Notes: a model not told the origin generated them from the letters alone. Counted from the first letter of the stretch, positions 45,582 to 54,673 are shown. The stretch is 64,000 nucleotides of DNA from Kocuria rhizophila DC2201 (GCF_000010285.1 NC_010617.1:1054001-1118000); one strand, 5' to 3'. Program-made: numbers and translations.

Positions 45582-46865
45582 GTGAACTCCACCACCCGTG
45601 ACCGCGCGCCGTCCTCCGCAGCCCGGGCTCCCCGCGTCGGACGGATCGGCAGCGACCTCCAGCTGAGCACCATCACGCTGCTGCTGCGCCTTCCGCAGGT
45701 CATGGCCCCGCTGGGCGTGCTCACGTGGCTCGCCGTCTCGGCCTCCTCCGCGTGGGCCGCGGCGCTCGGGGCCGCAGCCCTGTGTCTGGGCATGGCCGTG
45801 TGCGGGCTGGGCATGGCCGTGTTCGCCACGGTCCGGTGGCGGCTGTGGGCGCTCGCGGCCATCTCCGTGATCCAGGGCATCGTGATGTGGCAGCTCTCCC
45901 GCGTGGACGTCAGCGCGGTCTCCACCACCTGGGACGCCGCGGGCGAGTTCGCCCCGTTCTTCGTGGCCGGCCTGTCGCTCGCACCCATGGGCCTCGCCGC
46001 GCGACTGCGGTGGGCGTCGGTCTTCGCCGGTGAAGAGCGCCCCGGGGCCTTCGGGGCCGCGATGCGGCGCGAATCCGTCAACGAGGCCCTGGCCACCGTG
46101 CTCGGCGCCGCGCTCACGGGACTGCTGGCGGTGCTGGCCGGCCCCTCGTCCGTGCTGCGGGCCTCGGCAATCCTGTCCGTGCTCATCATGCTGCTGTTCG
46201 TGCTGCACCCCTCGGCGCGTCAGCCGCAGGCCAACATGCCCGTGCACCTGTGGCGCCAGGACCACTGGCCCACCCGCGCGCAGCGGCGCACCGCGTTCCG
46301 GCTGCGCCACGGGGTGCTCTACGGGATCGCGGCACTCAACGCGCTGCTGGGCGCGGCCCAGGGCTGCCTTGCGGTGTACTCGGTGTCCCTGGACACCGTG
46401 GAAAGCATGGGGGTCATGTACGCGCTGCTCGGTTTCGGGGCAGCGGTGGGCTCCACGCTGGCCGTGCGCTTCCGGCACCGGGTCACGGCGGCCAACATGT
46501 GGGTGCTCGTGGCCACCGGCGCGCTGCTGACCTCCATGCTGCTGTCCGGGCCCTCCGGCGCGCTCGGCTACGCCCTGGTGCTCATGGCGGTCGGCTTCTT
46601 CTCCGGCCCGTGCCTGCTGTGCATCCACAGCTGCGCGGGCCAGGTGGACATGGCCCGCGGCTACCTCGGACTCGTGGCCCTCATGAACATCGCCACCGGC
46701 GCGGCCACGGCCGTGGGGCTGATCGTGTGCGCGTACCTCGGGGTGCGGTGGGACTACATGTCCGCGGCGATGATCCCCGTGGCCGCCGCCATGGCCCTGC
46801 TGGGGTCCGCCCTCGTGTTCTGCTACGGACTGCGTCGCACCCCCGGCCCCGATCCCAGGATCTGA
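45582..46865 (+). CDS. Major-facilitator-like membrane protein
   Basis: 427 residues with about 12 hydrophobic segments and a larger charged loop near residues 215-245 (HLWRQDHWPTRAQRRTAFRLRHG). The overall shape fits the major facilitator superfamily, for example the efflux type, but no signature motif was recognised and the substrate is unknown. GTG 45582 lies 10 bases after the sbcC stop. Confidence 0.7.
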   Translation: MNSTTRDRAPSSAARAPRVGRIGSDLQLSTITLLLRLPQVMAPLGVLTWLAVSASSAWAAALGAAALCLGMAVCGLGMAVFATVRWRLWALAAISVIQGIVMWQLSRVDVSAVSTTWDAAGEFAPFFVAGLSLAPMGLAARLRWASVFAGEERPGAFGAAMRRESVNEALATVLGAALTGLLAVLAGPSSVLRASAILSVLIMLLFVLHPSARQPQANMPVHLWRQDHWPTRAQRRTAFRLRHGVLYGIAALNALLGAAQGCLAVYSVSLDTVESMGVMYALLGFGAAVGSTLAVRFRHRVTAANMWVLVATGALLTSMLLSGPSGALGYALVLMAVGFFSGPCLLCIHSCAGQVDMARGYLGLVALMNIATGAATAVGLIVCAYLGVRWDYMSAAMIPVAAAMALLGSALVFCYGLRRTPGPDPRI

Positions 46866-47174
46866 GCGGCCGGTACCCGAGCCACTCCGCGGTTGGGCAC
46901 GATGCCGCCGCGGCGTCACGCCACCGCGCACGCGTGCGCCCCGCATGACGTCGATGCCCGGCTCAAGCACCCCTCCCGTCCCTACCATTCCGCCCGCCGC
47001 CACCGTCCCGCCCGGCTCCACCATTCCCCACAGCTGCACCCCTCCGCACAGCACGACGCCGCCGCGGAACCGTGCTCTCGCATGGCGGTTCCGCGGCGGC
47101 GTCGTCGGGCAACGGCCGGAACGCCACCCGGCCGGTGGTCGGGCCGACGCGCTCGGGGGCGCGTCGGCGTCGGC
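46866..47174. other. Convergent spacer with proline-codon-like low-complexity sequence
   Basis: Between the stops of the membrane protein and the MBL hydrolase genes. 46945-47050 has imperfect repeats of CCACCATTCC/CCGCCCG type that look like coding low complexity in several frames but lack start context. A strong hairpin at 47053-47105 follows. Confidence 0.45.
47053..47105. terminator. Perfect 20-bp hairpin between convergent genes
   Basis: The arm at 47053-47072 (ACGACGCCGCCGCGGAACCG) is exactly complementary to 47086-47105, with a 13-base loop. The right arm contains CCGCGGCGGCGTCGTC, the sequence shared by several spacers. It could terminate both neighbouring genes. Confidence 0.8.
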
Positions 47175-47858
47175 TCAGTGGCCGCGGGCGATCCACTCGC
47201 CGAGGTGGGGCTTCTCCTCGCCCACGGTGGTGGGGTCACCGTGCCCGGGGAGCACCAGGGTGTCCTCCGGGAGGGCGAGGAGCCGCTTCTCGATCGAGGC
47301 AATGATCGTGGGGAAGTCCGAGTACGAGCGTCCCGTGGCGCCCGGACCACCCTGGAAGAGGGTGTCCCCGGTGAAGATCACGCCGTGCTCCCCGAGCTGC
47401 GGGGCGTGGAAGACCACGGAGCCGGGGGAGTGCCCCGGCGTGGCCAGCACCGTGAACTCCACGGTCCCGGTCACCAGCTGCTGACCGTCGTGCAGCGGCT
47501 CGGGCTCGGGACCCTGCGGGTGGACGTCGTGCCACAGCATGAGGTCCTCGTGGCTCATGAGCACCGGGGCGTCCGTGCCCAGTTGCTCCACGAAGTCCCG
47601 GACGGCCTTGATGTGGTCGTCGTGGCCGTGAGTGAGCAGCACGTGGGTCACGGTGCGCTCACCGACCGCGGCGATCACCGCGTCCGGGTCGTGCGCGGGG
47701 TCGATGACCACGCACTCGGCGGCGCCACCGACGATCCACACGTTGTTCTCCACCTCCCAGGAGCCGCCGTCGAGGTTGAAGGTTCCCTCGGTCACGCACT
47801 TCTGGACGGTCACGCCACCGCTGGGATCGGTGAGGACGGTCTCCGGGTGGGCGCTCAC
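47175..47858 (-). CDS. Metallo-beta-lactamase-fold hydrolase, probable S-formylmycothiol hydrolase
   Basis: 227 residues of glyoxalase II type: [13 protein letters not shown] (HxHxDH), [21 protein letters not shown] and [14 protein letters not shown] start overlaps the stop of the mycothiol dehydrogenase gene by 4 bases, so the two are translated together. In mycobacteria mscR and an MBL gene are paired in the same way (Rv2259/Rv2260). Hydrolysis of the S-formylmycothiol product to formate is the natural step; this is inferred from context. Confidence 0.8.
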   Translation of the reverse strand: MSAHPETVLTDPSGGVTVQKCVTEGTFNLDGGSWEVENNVWIVGGAAECVVIDPAHDPDAVIAAVGERTVTHVLLTHGHDDHIKAVRDFVEQLGTDAPVLMSHEDLMLWHDVHPQGPEPEPLHDGQQLVTGTVEFTVLATPGHSPGSVVFHAPQLGEHGVIFTGDTLFQGGPGATGRSYSDFPTIIASIEKRLLALPEDTLVLPGHGDPTTVGEEKPHLGEWIARGH

Positions 47859-48952
47859 CGTGCCAGCTCCACCACGGAGCGCAGCACCTTGCCGGCGCGC
47901 ATGGTGTCGAACGCCGCCTCGACGTCCTCCAGGCCGATGCGCTCCGACACGAAGGCGTCGAGGTCCAGACGACCGAGGACGTACTGGTCCACGAGCATCG
48001 GGAAGTCGCGGGAGGGCAGCGTGTCCCCGTACCACGCGGACTTGACGGAGCCTCCCCGGGAGAACACCTCGTCCAGCGGCAGGTCCACCGTGGTGCCCGG
48101 GTTCGGAACCCCCACCAGCACCACACGCCCCGCGAGATCGCGGGCCCGGAACGCCTGCATGAAGGTGTCCGCGACACCCACGGCATCGATCACGAGGTCC
48201 GCCCCGAACCCGCCGGTGAGCTCGCGGATGCCCTCCACGGCGTCCGCGGAGCGGGAGTTGACGGTGTGCGTGGCGCCGAGCCGCTGGGCGGTGCGCAGCT
48301 TCTCGTCGTCCACGTCCACGGCGATGATCGTGGTGGCGCCGGCCAGTGCGGCACCCGCGATGGCCGCAGTGCCCACACCGCCGCAGCCGATCACGGCCAC
48401 GGACTCCCCGCGCTTCACGGCGCCGGTGTTGATGGCCGCGCCGATGCCCGCGGTCACGCCGCAGCCCAGCAGACCCACGGCCGCGTACTGCTCGTCCTCG
48501 AGGGGGGTCTCGATGCGGGTGCACTGGCCTGCGGCCACGAGGGTCTTTTCGGCGAACGCGCCGATCCCCAGCGCGGGCTCCAGCTCGGTGCCGTCCTCCA
48601 GGGTCATCTTCTGCGTGGCGTTGTGGGTGTCGAAGCAGTACCAGGGCTCACCCCGGCGGCACGCGCGGCACTCGCCGCACACGGCCCGCCAGTTGAGGAT
48701 CACGTGGTCGCCCACGGAGACCTCGGTGACGCCCTCACCCACGGCGCTGACCACGCCGGTGGCCTCGTGGCCCAGCAGGTACGGGAAGTCCTCCCCGACA
48801 CCGCCCACCTTGTAGTGCAGGTCCGTCTGGCACACCCCGCACGTGAGGACGTCCACGAGGGCCTCCCCGGGCCCCGGATCCGGGACCAGGATGGTCTCCA
48901 CGGACGCCGGGGCGTCCTTCTTCAGCGCCACTACGCCTTTGACCTTGTGCAT
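47855..48952 (-). CDS. mscR: S-(hydroxymethyl)mycothiol dehydrogenase
   Basis: NAD-dependent, mycothiol-dependent formaldehyde dehydrogenase. 365 residues of the zinc alcohol dehydrogenase superfamily. Catalytic zinc ligands in CGVCQTD and GHEATG, structural zinc cysteines in [15 protein letters not shown], and the cofactor site [20 protein letters not shown]. The start [15 protein letters not shown] fits the mycothiol type. GGAGG lies 7 bases before the ATG. Confidence 0.9.
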   Translation of the reverse strand: MHKVKGVVALKKDAPASVETILVPDPGPGEALVDVLTCGVCQTDLHYKVGGVGEDFPYLLGHEATGVVSAVGEGVTEVSVGDHVILNWRAVCGECRACRRGEPWYCFDTHNATQKMTLEDGTELEPALGIGAFAEKTLVAAGQCTRIETPLEDEQYAAVGLLGCGVTAGIGAAINTGAVKRGESVAVIGCGGVGTAAIAGAALAGATTIIAVDVDDEKLRTAQRLGATHTVNSRSADAVEGIRELTGGFGADLVIDAVGVADTFMQAFRARDLAGRVVLVGVPNPGTTVDLPLDEVFSRGGSVKSAWYGDTLPSRDFPMLVDQYVLGRLDLDAFVSERIGLEDVEAAFDTMRAGKVLRSVVELAR

Positions 48953-49027
48953 GCGATTGCCTCCGTCAGGGTGCTCGGTTGGTTGTCCCTCCCAGTATGC
49001 GCGGTGCCCGGTTTCGCGGCACCCGGG

Positions 49028-49123
49028 CCCCGCGCGGTTCGCCGACCGGCGAACACCGCGGCCGGCCCGGGTCGGCCCCGCGCGCTTCCCCGCCCGGCGG
49101 ACACCGCGGCCGACCCGGGTCCG
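49028..49123. repeat. Two 48-bp tandem repeats
   Basis: 49028-49075 and 49076-49123 align without gaps at roughly 85-90% identity by eye, with shared blocks CCCCGCGCG, ACACCGCGGCCG and CCCGGGT. A second pair, CCTGGCATGTGAGAAGCCC and CCTGGCACGCGAGGAGCCC, lies at 49153 and 49188. No gene in the 428-base spacer 48953-49380. Confidence 0.65.
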
Positions 49124-49290
49124 GCACCGGGCGACGTCGTCACGCGGGGGCACCTGGCATGTGAGAAGCCCAGGGTGCGAGGGAGGGCCTGGCACGCGAG
49201 GAGCCCCGGTGCACGCAAAAGCCCGGGGCGGGCGACAACCCGCTCCCGAGGAGGCGGGCGCTCGGGGAAACACCCCCGGGGACACGCGAA

Positions 49291-49322
49291 GGGGCCCGCA
49301 CGGTCTCGACCGTGCGGGCCCC
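49291..49322 (-). terminator. Hairpin after the YihY-family gene
   Basis: GGGGCCCGCACGGT (49291-49304) and its exact complement (49309-49322) form a 14-bp stem with loop CTCG, 58 bases downstream of the stop on the minus strand. Confidence 0.75.
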
Positions 49323-49380
49323 TGTCACGCCCCGTCCGTGGTCGGCGCACCGCGTGGGTGGCGGGCCGACCGGCCGGGTG

Positions 49381-50466
49381 TCAGTCCTGCGAGGGCTTGG
49401 AGTAGTCCACGTGCTCGGTGTGCAGCCGGATCTTGCGACCCTCGGCCTCGAGCTTCTCCTCCTTGGCGCGCAGCTTCTCCACCTGGGCGGTGTCACGCGG
49501 GGGCAGCTGGATGGTCTCCTCGGCGCGGATCCCGCCCTGCAGCTGGCGGCCGCGCTCGAGCTCGGCGTCCACCTCGGCCCCGAACAGCAGCGCGTTGTTC
49601 ATGATCCACAGCCCCAGCAGCAGGATGATCACGGAGCCGATGACCCCGTACGTGGCGTTGTACTTGGCGAAGTTCGCCACGTAGAACGCGAACGCCAGAC
49701 CGGCGACGATCATGAACACCAGGGAGATGGCCGCACCGGGGCTCATCCAGCGGAACTTGGGCTGCTGCACGTTGGGGGTCGCGTAGAACAGGATGGCGAT
49801 CAGCAGCACCAGCAGGAGCAGCACCACGGGGATCTTGACCCAGTTCCACACGGTCACGGCGGTGGAGCCCAGCCCCACGGCGTCGCCCAGGGTCTGGGCG
49901 AGGTCGCCAGAGAGCAGCACCATGACCATCACGGCGGCCACGATGAGCACCACGATCAGGGTGACGAGCAGCATCACGGGCTTGAGCTTCCAGAAGGGGC
50001 GCCCCTCGGAGACCTCGTAGATGCGGTTCAGGGCCCGGGAGAACGCCCCGGTGTACCCGGACGCGGTCCACAGAGCGCCCACGATGCCGACCACCAGCGC
50101 GAGTCCCGCTCCGGACTGCGTGGTGAGCTGGGAGATGGGATCGGAGAGCAGCTCCACGAGCGCGGACGGGGCGTACTGGTTCAGGAAGTCCAGGATGGCC
50201 TTGGTGGTGGCCTCGCCCTGGCCGAACACGCCCAGCAGCGAGACGAGCGCCAGCAGGGCCGGGAAGACGGAGAGCACGGCGAAGTAGGTCAGGGACGCCG
50301 CGAGATCGGTGCAGCCGTCCTTGGTGAACTCGGACAGCGCGCGCTTGAACACGTACCCCCAGGACTGGCCCTTGAGCTTGCCGGGGGAGTCGGGCTTGGA
50401 GTCGTGGTCCGGGTGGGGCGCGGCGTCGTCCCTGGCCGCGGTGGACTCCAGGTGCTGGTCGGTCAT
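49381..50466 (-). CDS. YihY/BrkB family inner-membrane protein
   Basis: 361 residues. A polar N-terminus (about 35), then six hydrophobic segments with family blocks DLAASLTYFAVLSVFPALLALVSLLG, ALWTASGYTGAFSRALNRIYEV and YGVIGSVIILLLGLWIMNNALLFGAEVDAELER. The charged C-terminal tail is about 45 residues. Once thought to be RNase BN; actual function is unsettled. ATG 50466 preceded by AGAGGA. Transcribed in the same direction as the MarR gene but separated from it by a terminator. Confidence 0.88.
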   Translation of the reverse strand: MTDQHLESTAARDDAAPHPDHDSKPDSPGKLKGQSWGYVFKRALSEFTKDGCTDLAASLTYFAVLSVFPALLALVSLLGVFGQGEATTKAILDFLNQYAPSALVELLSDPISQLTTQSGAGLALVVGIVGALWTASGYTGAFSRALNRIYEVSEGRPFWKLKPVMLLVTLIVVLIVAAVMVMVLLSGDLAQTLGDAVGLGSTAVTVWNWVKIPVVLLLLVLLIAILFYATPNVQQPKFRWMSPGAAISLVFMIVAGLAFAFYVANFAKYNATYGVIGSVIILLLGLWIMNNALLFGAEVDAELERGRQLQGGIRAEETIQLPPRDTAQVEKLRAKEEKLEAEGRKIRLHTEHVDYSKPSQD

Positions 50467-50560
50467 GGGGGTCCTCTCGAGGGGTGTCTGCTGGACGCAG
50501 GTGCTCCGAGCAGTGTACTGACTTCCCGCCCCGCGGTCCCTCGAACACCTCCGGATGCAG

Positions 50561-50593
50561 CACCGCGCCCGTGAACGGTTCACGGGCGCGGTG
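50561..50593 (-). terminator. Hairpin after the MarR-family gene
   Basis: 16-bp perfect inverted repeat (50561-50576 with 50578-50593), with core CGCGCCCGTGAAC. It is 81 bases downstream of the MarR stop on the minus strand. Confidence 0.75.
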
Positions 50594-50673
50594 CGGTGCC
50601 GCAGTGCGGCGCGGGTGGGCGGTGCGCGGACGGGACGCGGGCCCGGCCGGCCCGTTGCGGGCCGAGCCGGCGC

Positions 50674-51120
50674 TCAGCGGGACAGCGAGAGCGCGTACTG
50701 GTGTATGCGCTCGCTGAGCCGCGTGAGCACCCTGATCTCCTGGGCGTCGAGAGCGGTGCTCATGACGTCCGCGACCTTCTGGTCGTTGTCCGCGGAGATC
50801 CGCTCGTAGAGCCGGCCCCCGGCCTCGGTCAGGGCCACCCGCACGCCCCGCAGGTCCTGCGAGTCCTGGCGGCGGGTCACGAGGCCCTTGTTCTCGAGGC
50901 GTTCGAGCATCCGGGACAGGCTGGACTGCGTCAGCAGCACGTGGCTGTTGAGATCCCGCAGTCTGAGCCCGCCGCGGTCGGCGCCGTGCAGCGTGGCCAG
51001 CACCTCGAACTCACGGCGCGACAGGCCCTGCAGGTCCACGTCCCGCTGCAGCTGCCGGGTCACCGACACATGACAGCGGCTCAAAGCATCCCACGCCTCG
51101 ATACTCCCCCTTGACGTCAT
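50674..51120 (-). CDS. MarR-family transcriptional regulator
   Basis: 148 residues with a winged helix-turn-helix: LSRREFEVLATLH, LRDLNSHVLLTQSSLSRMLERLENKGLV (recognition helix) and wing RRQDSQDLRGVRVALTEAG. ATG 51120 is chosen because AGGGGG lies about 8 bases upstream; an in-frame GTG at 51147 would add nine residues but lies beside an inverted repeat that looks like its own operator. Ligand unknown. mqo lies upstream on the same strand, ending 203 bases before this start. Confidence 0.85.
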   Translation of the reverse strand: MTSRGSIEAWDALSRCHVSVTRQLQRDVDLQGLSRREFEVLATLHGADRGGLRLRDLNSHVLLTQSSLSRMLERLENKGLVTRRQDSQDLRGVRVALTEAGGRLYERISADNDQKVADVMSTALDAQEIRVLTRLSERIHQYALSLSR

Positions 51121-51139
51121 ACATTTCCCCCTAGTAGAA

Positions 51140-51160
51140 ACGTTCACCCCCTATGAACGT
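51140..51160 (-). promoter_or_regulatory. Candidate operator of the MarR-family gene
   Basis: ACGTTCA (51140-51146) and TGAACGT (51154-51160) form a 7-bp inverted repeat with a 7-base spacer, 20-40 bases before the start. This is where MarR proteins usually bind to repress their own gene. Confidence 0.5.
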
Positions 51161-51263
51161 TATCTACATGTTACGAGCGCGCCCCCGTGCATTTCCGGCC
51201 GTGGGTGTCCACACTTCTGGCCGAACCACCCCGGTCTGTCCACGCAAGGGGGCACACGACGAC

Positions 51264-51300
51264 GCGGGGGCCGTCGCGCACGATGCGCAACGACCCCCGC
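51264..51300 (-). terminator. Hairpin after mqo
   Basis: Arms 51264-51280 and 51284-51300 pair over 17 positions. The two non-Watson-Crick pairs become G-U in the minus-strand RNA but C-A in plus-strand RNA, so the hairpin is best formed by the mqo transcript. It lies 22 bases after the stop. Confidence 0.7.
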
Positions 51301-51322
51301 ATGGAGACGGTCGGTCTGGGTG

Positions 51323-52807
51323 CTACTTGATGCCGAGCACCGAGGCCGTGTGGCCCATGATCTCGTCCGTGAGGCGGGGATCGTCGTTGAGCTTGCGGCC
51401 GTAGGCGGGGATGAGCTCCTTGATCCGGGGCTCCCACTCGGACATCTTGGCGGGGAAGCACTTGGACAGCAGGTTCAGCATGATCGGCACGGCGGTGGAG
51501 GCGCCGGGGGAGGCCCCCAGCAGCGCGCCGATGGAGCCGTCCGCGCTGGTGACCAGCTCCGTGCCGAACTGCAGCACGCCACCCTTCTGGGGATCGGACT
51601 TCATGACCTGCACGCGCTGGCCCGCCTCGATCAGCTCCCACTGGGACTCCTCCGCGGTGGGGTAGTACTCGTGGAGGGCGTCGATGCGCTGCGAACGGGT
51701 CTTGGTCAGCTCGCCCACCAGGTACTTCACGAGGTCCAGGTTGGCCATGCCCGCGCGGGTCATGGGGTACAGGTTGTGCGCGCGCACGCTCTTGGGCAGG
51801 TCCAGCAGGGAGCCGTGCTTGAGGAAGTTGGGCTTGAAACCGCCGTACGGGCCGAACATGATGGCGCGCCGGCCGTTGACGTAGCGCGTGTCAAGGTGGG
51901 GCACGGACATGGGCGGGGCTCCCACGGAGGCCTGGCCGTAGACCTTGGCGTTGTGCTGGGCGGTCACGGTGGGATCCGTGTTGCGCAGGAACAGCCCGGA
52001 CACGGGGAAGCCGCCGTAGCCCTTGGCCTCCTTAATCTTGGACTTCTGCAGCAGCGGCAGGGCGCCGCCGCCCGCGCCCAGGAACACGAAGCCCGCGCGG
52101 ATCACGCGGTTGTTGTCGCTGTTGAGGCGGTCCACCACGGACACGAGCCAGGAGCCGTCGCTCTGGCGGTCCAGGGTGGTGACCTCCTGGCCGTACTCCA
52201 CGGTGATGTTGCGGCCCTGGAGGTGGTTCAGCAGCTGGTTGGTCAGCGCGCCGAAGTCGACGTCCGTGCCCTCGGGGGCGAAGGTGGCCGCCACGCGTCC
52301 GGCTCCGCGGCCGTGCATGGTCAGGGGCGCCCACTGGGCGATGAGGTCGCGGTCCTCGGTGAACTCCATGCGTTCGAAGAGCTTGTTGGGCTTGAACGCG
52401 TCGTAGCGGGCCCGGAGGTAGTCGGCGTGGTCGTCGCCGAAGACCATGGACACGTGCGGCACGGGGTTGATGAAGGTGTTCGGGTCCTCCAGCGTGCCGT
52501 TCTCCACGAGGGAGCTCCACATCTGGCGGGTCACCTGGAACTGCTCGTTGATGGTCAGCGCCTTCTCCGCGCTGACGGTGCCGTCCGCGGCCTGCGGGGC
52601 GTAGTTGAGCTCGCACAGGGCGGAGTGGCCGGTGCCGGCGTTGTTCCACGCGTTGGAGCTCTCGAGCCCGGCGGCGTCCAGGCGCTCCAGCACGAGCATC
52701 CTCCACTCGGGCTGGAGGTCGTTGAGCAGCGTGGCCAGCGTGGCGCTCATGATGCCGGCGCCCACGAGGACTACGTCGGCGGTTTCGGTGGGCTGAGGTG
52801 ATGTCAC
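51323..52807 (-). CDS. mqo: Malate:quinone oxidoreductase
   Basis: Membrane-associated FAD enzyme that oxidises malate to oxaloacetate and reduces quinone, feeding the respiratory chain. 494 residues. FAD-binding DVVLVGAGIMSATLATLL, SNAWNNAGTGHSALCELNY and FLGAGGGALPLLQKS are family signatures. GTG 52807 is chosen because GGGAG lies 6 bases upstream; an ATG at 52861 is only 2 bases after a TACCCT hexamer and is probably in the promoter. Confidence 0.94.
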   Translation of the reverse strand: MTSPQPTETADVVLVGAGIMSATLATLLNDLQPEWRMLVLERLDAAGLESSNAWNNAGTGHSALCELNYAPQAADGTVSAEKALTINEQFQVTRQMWSSLVENGTLEDPNTFINPVPHVSMVFGDDHADYLRARYDAFKPNKLFERMEFTEDRDLIAQWAPLTMHGRGAGRVAATFAPEGTDVDFGALTNQLLNHLQGRNITVEYGQEVTTLDRQSDGSWLVSVVDRLNSDNNRVIRAGFVFLGAGGGALPLLQKSKIKEAKGYGGFPVSGLFLRNTDPTVTAQHNAKVYGQASVGAPPMSVPHLDTRYVNGRRAIMFGPYGGFKPNFLKHGSLLDLPKSVRAHNLYPMTRAGMANLDLVKYLVGELTKTRSQRIDALHEYYPTAEESQWELIEAGQRVQVMKSDPQKGGVLQFGTELVTSADGSIGALLGASPGASTAVPIMLNLLSKCFPAKMSEWEPRIKELIPAYGRKLNDDPRLTDEIMGHTASVLGIK

Positions 52808-52917
52808 TGTTTCTCCCGTGCGTGCAGGGTGGGCGCGGCACTGCGCCCCGGCGTTCGTCATCCAGGGTATCCCCAGCCCCGGCCAACTCCCAACGTGCGG
52901 CGGGGCCCTCGGGCGCC

Positions 52918-54525
52918 TCAGGAGAGCTGGATCTCGTTGAACCGTTCGAAGCCCGTGGAGGTCAGGGGGAAGTTCACCACGCGGGAGCTCACGGCCACCG
53001 CGGAGACGGGGTGGGACAGCGGGACCGCGGGGACCACCTCGGACACACGGTCGTTGAGTGCCTTGTAGGACGCGGTGCGCGGATCTCCCTGGGCCATGGC
53101 GGCGGCGCGGTTGACCGCGGTGCTCAGCCCGGCGTCGTCGCAGCCGAGCCGCGCCTGCGAGGAGCCCAGCAGGGGCCCCAAGAAGCTGTCCGGGTCCCGG
53201 AAGCTGCCGCTCCAGCCCAGGAGGCTCAGCGCGTGGTCCGCCCCGGGGTCGGTGGCGGTCTCCACGTAGCCGTCCTCCCAGTCCACGGGCACGGGGGTGA
53301 TGCGGAATCCCGCGCGCGTGAGCTGCGCGGAGATCTGGGCGTAGACGCGCTCCGGCTCCTGCAGGTACATGCGCGAGGTGTTGCGGGGGTAGCAGAACCT
53401 CAGCCGCTCACCCTTGTACGCGCTGCCCCGGAGCAGGTCCTTGGCGTGCTGGGGGTCGTAGCCCGGCAGCTGCAGGTGCTCGCCGTTGACGTTGAAGCGC
53501 GCGGGCACGAACTGGTCCGCCACGTTGGTGCCGTTGGGGAACAGGGAGGTGGCGAGGGCGCGGCGGTCGATCGCCGCGGCGACGGCGCGGCGGACGGAGA
53601 CGTCCCTGAGGGCCGGCACGCGCTGGTTGAGCCCCAGGTAGGACACGGCGTAGGGGTCCCGGTAGAGCACCTGCACGCCCTCCCGGGCGAGGGGGGCGAA
53701 GTCGTCTAGGCCGACCAGGTCGTACGCGTCCACCTCTCCGCCCAGCAGGGCCGCGCAGCGCACCTCGGCGTCCGGGATCACCCGCATCTCCAGGGAACCC
53801 ACCTGGCCGAGGTCCCCCCAGTAGCGCTCGTTGGACACCAGCTTCACAGTGGTCCCCGAGGCGGAGTCGAAGCGGAACGGGCCCGTGCCCACCGGGTGCT
53901 CGTCCTCGGTGCCCGCCTCGATGCTGCCGGGGGAGGCGATGCCGAAGGCCGGCTGCGTGAGCGCGGAGAGCAGGGGGCTGTACGGGCGGGTGAGCGTGAG
54001 GACCACGGTGCGCTCGTCCCGGACCTCCACGCCGGCGTAGGACGTGGACACCATTGGATCCGTGTAGCCGTGGCGGAAGGTGGTGGCAAACGCGCTGCGG
54101 TGCGCCCACGGCTCGCCGGACTCGGCCTGCGCCCGCCACTTGTCGAAGTTGGCCTTGACCGCGGCAGCGTCGAGCTCGGTGCCGTCGTGGAAGCGGACGT
54201 CGTCCCGCAGGGTGAACGTCACGGAGCGCTTGTCGTCCGCGATCTCCCAGGACTCGGCGAGTCCTGGCGCGGGCTCGCCCGTGGAACGGTCCGCGCTCAC
54301 GAGGCCCTCGAGGATCTGCGTGGAGATCCGTGAGGTCTCCTGCGAGTTCCGCCGGGACGGGTCCAGCCCGGTGGGCGCCGCGGCGTGGGCGAGCACGAAC
54401 GTGCCGTTCGGCACCGACGGGCTGCCGCCGGAGCGGGCGCCGCGCTCGCCGCACCCGGCCAGCGCGAGGCCGAGACCCGCGGCGGCCAGGAACGTGCGCC
54501 GCCCGAAAGCGTTCTCAGCGCTCAC
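52918..54525 (-). CDS. Peptide/oligopeptide-type solute-binding lipoprotein (SBP family 5)
   Basis: 535 residues. Twin-arginine RRTFLAAAG (R9, R10) followed by lipobox LAGC (Cys25), so a Tat-exported lipoprotein. The SBP_bac_5 domain includes LDPSRRNSQETSRISTQILEGL, ESWEIADDKRSVTFTLRDDVRFHDG and YLGLNQRVPALRDVSVRRAVAAAIDR. GTG 54525 is the only start compatible with the signal and with the tRNA gene upstream. No permease or ATPase gene is adjacent, so its transporter is elsewhere or unknown. Confidence 0.88.
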   Translation of the reverse strand: MSAENAFGRRTFLAAAGLGLALAGCGERGARSGGSPSVPNGTFVLAHAAAPTGLDPSRRNSQETSRISTQILEGLVSADRSTGEPAPGLAESWEIADDKRSVTFTLRDDVRFHDGTELDAAAVKANFDKWRAQAESGEPWAHRSAFATTFRHGYTDPMVSTSYAGVEVRDERTVVLTLTRPYSPLLSALTQPAFGIASPGSIEAGTEDEHPVGTGPFRFDSASGTTVKLVSNERYWGDLGQVGSLEMRVIPDAEVRCAALLGGEVDAYDLVGLDDFAPLAREGVQVLYRDPYAVSYLGLNQRVPALRDVSVRRAVAAAIDRRALATSLFPNGTNVADQFVPARFNVNGEHLQLPGYDPQHAKDLLRGSAYKGERLRFCYPRNTSRMYLQEPERVYAQISAQLTRAGFRITPVPVDWEDGYVETATDPGADHALSLLGWSGSFRDPDSFLGPLLGSSQARLGCDDAGLSTAVNRAAAMAQGDPRTASYKALNDRVSEVVPAVPLSHPVSAVAVSSRVVNFPLTSTGFERFNEIQLS

Positions 54526-54591
54526 CGCACGCCCTTTCTGCCGCCGTCTCCTCGAGGTGCCCGGCGGTGTCGGGCACCCCGTGCGTCGTCG

Positions 54592-54673
54592 TGCGCAAGA
54601 CGGGAGTCGAACCCGCACGCCCTGGGGCACAGGAACCTAAATCCTGCGTGTCTGCCAGTTCCACCACTCGCGC
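54592..54673 (-). tRNA. tRNA-Leu (anticodon UAG)
   Basis: Acceptor stem GCGCGAG pairs with CTTGCGC (one G-U). Anticodon stem CAGGA/TCCTG encloses loop TTTAGGT, giving anticodon TAG. The long variable arm and the T arm GGGTTCGACTCCC are present. CCA is not encoded. It lies between the bcp gene and the solute-binding lipoprotein gene. Confidence 0.93.

Noticed and set aside
46945-47484. Pro/Thr-rich frame after the MFS-like gene
   Set aside because: Crosses the 20-bp terminator hairpin and continues antisense into the MBL hydrolase gene; low-complexity DNA only.
52808-52861. Longer start for mqo at ATG 52861
   Set aside because: It lies 2 bases after a TACCCT hexamer, the added residues are non-conserved, and GTG 52807 has a proper ribosome-binding site.
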